64,000 bases of DNA from Raphanus sativus (Eukaryota > Streptophyta > Magnoliopsida > Brassicales > Brassicaceae), in the NCBI RefSeq assembly GCF_000801105.2, contig NC_079519.1, forward strand, positions 26,077,288 to 26,141,287, given 5' to 3'. The notes beneath the pieces are model-generated. The model saw nothing but the letters and a program-made list of their open reading frames with translations. It had not been told where the DNA came from and did not search any database. This document shows positions 59,950 through 64,000 of this stretch, one piece after another; the first letter of the stretch is position 1, and every line of letters begins with the position of its first letter. Both the position numbers and the translations under genes were made by a program.

Positions 59950-60125
59950 TTATAATTTCAATGAGACCATATATTTACATAGAATTTTTAAGAAGTTATT
60001 ATCTTATTATCTTATCAATTTTTATCATATTTTGAATGATTCCGGCTTGAAACCGAATAAATTTACTAATTTATAGTGTTTATTAATGTATCAAATATTA
60101 TTTCGTAAAATTTATACTGTATATA
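59700..60125. mobile_element. Same element family, truncated (copy 3)
   Basis: Interior text parallels copy 2 (ttattatcttatt-agtgtata, tcattgtgaatataaa, accatatatttacatag, tttactaatttatagtg). The left end is missing. A (TA)n run lies at about 59913-59944. Confidence 0.5.
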
Positions 60126-60193
60126 TTTATTAGTGACGTAAATTTATAAAACAGAATGAAAAAATAAATAATATCTTCTATAAAATTTGCATA

Positions 60194-60940
60194 TCTATAT
60201 TATTAAAATAGAAGTATCGATAAAAATCATCCCTTAAGCTTACAGCTTATTTACAACTCCATGTCACTGGAATAAATTAAATGAACTTAAATATTAATCT
60301 TTGTCTTTTTCAAATTAAATGAAATAATAATTACTCCTAATTCTATGCCTTTCATGTCTTTCCAAAATTAATAAAAATTTCCTAAATTGAATATCACAAT
60401 AAATTCAGTGTAAATCGTTTAACTTACATATTGCATATCAATACTATAAATATTAATATTATCAATAATATACACAAAATATTTATCTGATAATATAAGT
60501 TACATTTGTTTCACTCTCCCCACCACCCATATTACTAATATAAATATATTACATGCACCACTATAATTATTTACCAACTTACCATGTATAGAAAATAATT
60601 TATTATATGATCCAAATTTGGTAAAATTTAACAATCATATTATTTTATTACAAATGTACTATAGCTAATGTATCATTTATAATTAGCATGCTAATTCATA
60701 ATTTTCTATTTTTGTACTTTTCGTTTTAGAAAAAAAAATACTTGCTATATATCCTAGACATTGATCTAATTATATAAAATTTTGAATTTGTTTATATTTT
60801 TCATTTTACGCTAAAATGAAAAATATAAAATTAAGTACAAATATAACATATATATTTATAAATACGACTGTATTTACAAATATAATATTAAGTACAAACA
60901 TAACTAAAATATAAAATTGAAAGACCGGATTAACATCTGG
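60194..60940 (+). mobile_element. Helitron (AtREP-like ends)
   Basis: Starts A|TCTATATTATTAAAATAG, the classic AtREP/Brassicaceae Helitron 5' end, and stops at taacatCTGG followed by T. The 3' hairpin is weak. No coding capacity. It ends about 470 bp upstream of the TMN start codon. Confidence 0.55.
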
Positions 60941-61248
60941 TTTGTTATTCACAATCCATTATTTTACCTGATGGGCCAAAACTCCGTGAAGCTTTTATAA
61001 GGCTCACTAGTATACATCTGACATTCTGACGTCATAACAAACGGCATCGTTCCTTTTTCTTCACATTAATACTTAGCTGACGTGTAATGTGTTCATTGGA
61101 TGACACAATAACGTGTTTTACTCTCTCGCTCGCGTTTCCCTTTCATCGATCAGCTTCTCTCCTCTCTCCCTTCTCGATTTATTAGTTTTCTTCGCTACCA
61201 AAGAACGAAAGCTCTTCTCTTCCTCCCTCCCTACGCGATAATCAACAG

Positions 61249-61398
61249 GTGAGTGTCGTCGATCTCCTTTCTCGCTCTGCAGAACCCTTAGTTATTATTC
61301 TCGTTTTCTGATTCACCTCTCTCTTAAGATCTTAGATCTGAGGGTGCTTGTTTTGACTTAGATCCAGATCTCTGACGAAGTTTTCCTCTCATTTCCAG
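61249..61398 (+). promoter_or_regulatory. 5'-UTR intron of the TMN gene
   Basis: Strong donor aatcaacag|GTGAGTG and acceptor catttccag|ATACG, with a T-rich interior, 11 bases before the ATG. Leader introns of this kind often raise expression in plants. Confidence 0.7.
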
Positions 61399-61409
61399 AT
61401 ACGATCTCG

Positions 61410-63383
61410 ATGGATCGAATCAAGATCTGCTTCCTCGCAGCGGTTTTCTCGCTGATCCAATTAGGTTTCGCGTTTTACCTCCCAGGCAGTTATCCTCACA
61501 AGTACGAAGTCGGCGATTACTTGAACGTCAAGGTGAACTCTCTCACTTCGATCGAAACCGAGATGCCGTTTAGCTACTACAGCTTGCCGTTTTGTCAACC
61601 TGCCGAAGGAATCAAGGATAGTGCCGAGAATCTAGGGGAGCTTCTCATGGGAGATCGGATCGAGAATTCTCCGTATAGGTTTAAGATGTTCAAGAACGAG
61701 AGCGAGATCTTTCTTTGTCAGACGGAGAAGCTCTCTGGCGATGGTTTCAAGCTTCTCAAGAAGAGGATTGATGAGATGTATCAGGTGAACCCCATGCTTG
61801 ACAACTTGCCTGCGATCCGTTACACTAAGAAAGATGGTTACGTTTTGAGGTGGACTGGGTATCCTGTTGGGATCAAGGTTCAGGATGTTTACTATGTGTT
61901 TAACCACTTGAAGTTTAAGGTTCTTGTTCATAAGTACGAAGAGGCTGCTAATGTGGCACGTGTCATGGGTACTGGGGATGCGGCTGAGGTGATTCCGACT
62001 ATGGGGAAGAGTAAAGATTCTGATGAGCCTGGTTATATGGTTGTTGGGTTTGAGGTGGTTCCTTGCAGCTTTGCTCATAACGCTGACTCGACAAAGAAGC
62101 TGAAGATGTATGAGAGATACACGACTCCGATCAAATGTGATTCCACTAGTGTTTCAATGTCTGTAAAGGAAGGTCAGTCTATTGTGTTCTCTTATGAAGT
62201 TAGCTTCGAGGAGAGTGACATCAAGTGGCCGTCTAGGTGGGATGCGTATCTGAAGATGGAAGGCTCAAAGGTTCATTGGTTCTCGATCTTGAACTCTCTT
62301 ATGGTGATCACTTTCTTGGCTGGTATTGTTCTTGTGATATTCTTGAGGACTGTTAGGAGGGATTTGACCCGTTACGAGGAGCTGGACAAGGAGGCTCAAG
62401 CTCAGATGAATGAGGAGTTATCTGGGTGGAAGCTTGTCGTTGGTGATGTCTTCCGTGCTCCGTCCAACCCTTCGCTTCTGTGTGTTATGGTTGGTGACGG
62501 TGTTCAGATTCTTGGCATGGCTGTTGTGACTATCTTGTTCGCTGCTCTTGGGTTCATGTCACCGGCTTCACGTGGAACACTTATCACCGGTATGCTCTTC
62601 TTCTACATGATCCTTGGCATTGCAGCTGGTTATGTTGCTGTTCGTCTCTGGAGGACGATTGGATGTGGTGAACACCGTGGATGGATGTCTGTTGCATGGA
62701 AAGCTGCTTGCTTTTTCCCGGGCATTGCGTTTCTGATCCTCACAACGCTGAACTTCCTTCTATGGGGTAGCCACAGTACTGGAGCTATTCCTTTCTCTCT
62801 GTTTGTCATCCTCATCCTCCTGTGGTTCTGCATCTCGGTTCCTCTCACCCTCATCGGTGGTTACTTTGGAGCCAGGGCTCCTCACATTGAGTTCCCGGTC
62901 CGAACCAACCAGATTCCCAGGGAAATCCCAGCTCAGAAATACCCGTCGTGGCTTCTAGTTCTTGGCGCTGGTACACTTCCTTTCGGGACCCTCTTCATCG
63001 AGCTGTTCTTCATCATGTCCAGCATCTGGATGGGCCGTGTCTACTACGTCTTCGGCTTCCTGTTCGTTGTCATGATCCTTCTCGTTGTGGTGTGTGCTGA
63101 GGTCTCCCTAGTGCTAACGTACATGCACTTGTGTGTGGAAGACTATAAATGGTGGTGGAAATCTTTCTTTGCGTCAGGATCCGTTGCTATCTACATATTC
63201 ATCTACTCCATAAACTATCTCGTCTTCGACCTCAAAAACTTGAGTGGACCCGTTTCAGCGACTCTTTATCTGGGCTACTCTCTGTTCATGGTCCTGGCTA
63301 TCATGCTCGCCACAGGTACTGTCGGTTTCCTCTCTTCCTTCTGGTTCGTGCACTACTTGTTCTCTTCGGTGAAACTTGACTGA
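61410..63383 (+). CDS. Transmembrane nine (TMN/EMP70) superfamily protein
   Basis: An intronless CDS of 657 residues, the normal family length. Signal peptide (about 1-22), then the motif FYLPGSYPHKYEVGDYLNVKVNSL, a long lumenal domain (FCQPAEGIKDSAENLGELLM; VGFEVVPCSF), and from about residue 290 nine membrane segments (first: FSILNSLMVITFLAGIVLVI). Between TM1 and TM2 is the conserved GWKLVVGDVFRAPSNPSLLC. The C-terminus ends VKLD, which fits the K-X-D/E COPI-binding, Golgi-retention motif of plant TMNs. Likely role: Golgi/endosomal membrane trafficking or cargo sorting. Plant genomes have about a dozen paralogues; I do not assign a number. No lesions. Confidence 0.93.
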   Translation: MDRIKICFLAAVFSLIQLGFAFYLPGSYPHKYEVGDYLNVKVNSLTSIETEMPFSYYSLPFCQPAEGIKDSAENLGELLMGDRIENSPYRFKMFKNESEIFLCQTEKLSGDGFKLLKKRIDEMYQVNPMLDNLPAIRYTKKDGYVLRWTGYPVGIKVQDVYYVFNHLKFKVLVHKYEEAANVARVMGTGDAAEVIPTMGKSKDSDEPGYMVVGFEVVPCSFAHNADSTKKLKMYERYTTPIKCDSTSVSMSVKEGQSIVFSYEVSFEESDIKWPSRWDAYLKMEGSKVHWFSILNSLMVITFLAGIVLVIFLRTVRRDLTRYEELDKEAQAQMNEELSGWKLVVGDVFRAPSNPSLLCVMVGDGVQILGMAVVTILFAALGFMSPASRGTLITGMLFFYMILGIAAGYVAVRLWRTIGCGEHRGWMSVAWKAACFFPGIAFLILTTLNFLLWGSHSTGAIPFSLFVILILLWFCISVPLTLIGGYFGARAPHIEFPVRTNQIPREIPAQKYPSWLLVLGAGTLPFGTLFIELFFIMSSIWMGRVYYVFGFLFVVMILLVVVCAEVSLVLTYMHLCVEDYKWWWKSFFASGSVAIYIFIYSINYLVFDLKNLSGPVSATLYLGYSLFMVLAIMLATGTVGFLSSFWFVHYLFSSVKLD

Positions 63384-64000
63384 GGATCGGAACCGGAGGA
63401 TTACGGTTCAGAATGATCGTTTAAAGTTTTGAAGAAGAGAGTAATGTCGTTTAAGCAAAGTCCATCTCGTTGCTCCAAGTGTAAGGGTTCAATATTTTTT
63501 TCTTTTTAATGTCAGTCTCAAGGATTTGTTCATGTTTCTTGTTTTCATCTTGTTACATCATTATGGGAATGCATCTGAACTTAGAAAATGTTTATTTTTA
63601 GTTCTATATTAAAAATGGATTTTGATTTCTTCCGCTGTAGAATACGCAATGTTAGTGGTGAATTGATGCCTTTTCATACAAAATTTATTTAATTTCTGTT
63701 TGATAATCCATAAGAATAATTCTTCTTAAAGAAAATTAGTCACAAATATATATTACAGGGAAAATGAAAATAAAGGATCAAAGAATTTGTTAGCGGATAC
63801 GGCTTTAGTGAAATCACTATCAAATTCACTTTTACCGTTTTTAGAATATGATCTATATTCCTACTTGCTTAATAATTTAAGTTATGTAGTTTGGTATTTG
63901 GTTTTGATATCAACGAAATAAATGATTTGTGTTGAAATGACGCCGTTTCTAAAGGTTGTTGACAAAAGAAAAAATTGTAGAAGCCGGGTCTAGTAGATAA
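63384..64000. other. 3' flank of TMN gene
   Basis: 3'-UTR, then AT-rich DNA. No further gene to the window end. Confidence 0.5.

Noticed and set aside
61632..62854. Minus-strand frames across the TMN gene
   Set aside because: Shadows of an intact, well-recognised membrane protein on the + strand.

Overview
This is a nuclear plant window from the mustard family (Brassicaceae), most likely a Brassica- or Raphanus-like species. The intact genes are intron-rich. Their identity and order recall Arabidopsis chromosome 2 around At2g19440-At2g19630 (CKX2, LBD8, a ZERZAUST-type GH17 gene, FVE/MSI4, a GRWD1-type WD40 gene, TETRASPANIN2, an F-box gene). These assignments come from recalled family knowledge, not from a search. 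Everything between the genes is AT-rich and full of transposable elements.

Layout. 1-12 kb: a hAT-type element with a perfect 8-bp target duplication, a broken first exon of a CKX2-like cytokinin oxidase, nested Helitrons, small inverted-repeat elements, and copia and LINE remnants. 11.6-22.3 kb is the gene-dense core, all on the + strand: LBD8-like, a fragment of FVE, the GH17/X8 GPI-anchored protein, full-length FVE (15 exons) and the GRWD1-type WD40 gene (12 exons). 22.6-36 kb is accessory: a second hAT-type element, an isolated possible exon, two long diverged copies of the same block (25.5-28.5 and 32.2-34.9 kb) made of a degenerate tandem repeat plus an LTR-element remnant, and head-to-tail Helitrons between the copies. 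37.2-38.3 kb holds a minus-strand gene with two NAC domains in tandem. 38.6-39.4 kb is a 5'-truncated LINE with a perfect 15-bp target duplication. 39.6-44.7 kb is a structurally complete Ty1/copia element whose single pol frame is broken by four stop codons.

46.4-53.5 kb: a small secreted cysteine-rich protein gene (+), TETRASPANIN2 (-, with a 2.75-kb GC-AG intron) and an F-box gene (-). 53.5-61 kb: AT-rich sequence with a decayed copy of TET2 exon 1 separated from its 5' flank by LINE-derived sequence, two further copies of that 5' flank, inverted-repeat elements and a Helitron. 61.4-63.4 kb: an intact intronless-CDS transmembrane-nine (EMP70) gene with a 5'-UTR intron.

Function. FVE and GRWD1 are both histone-binding-type WD40 proteins. 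The GH17 protein, the tetraspanin and the TMN protein act at the cell surface or in the endomembrane system. I see no operon-like or defence-type cassette. The most unusual points are the FVE-derived, intron-containing fragment lying in the leader of the neighbouring GH17 gene, the tandem-NAC protein, the duplicated repeat block at 25-35 kb, and the end-to-end Helitron arrangements.
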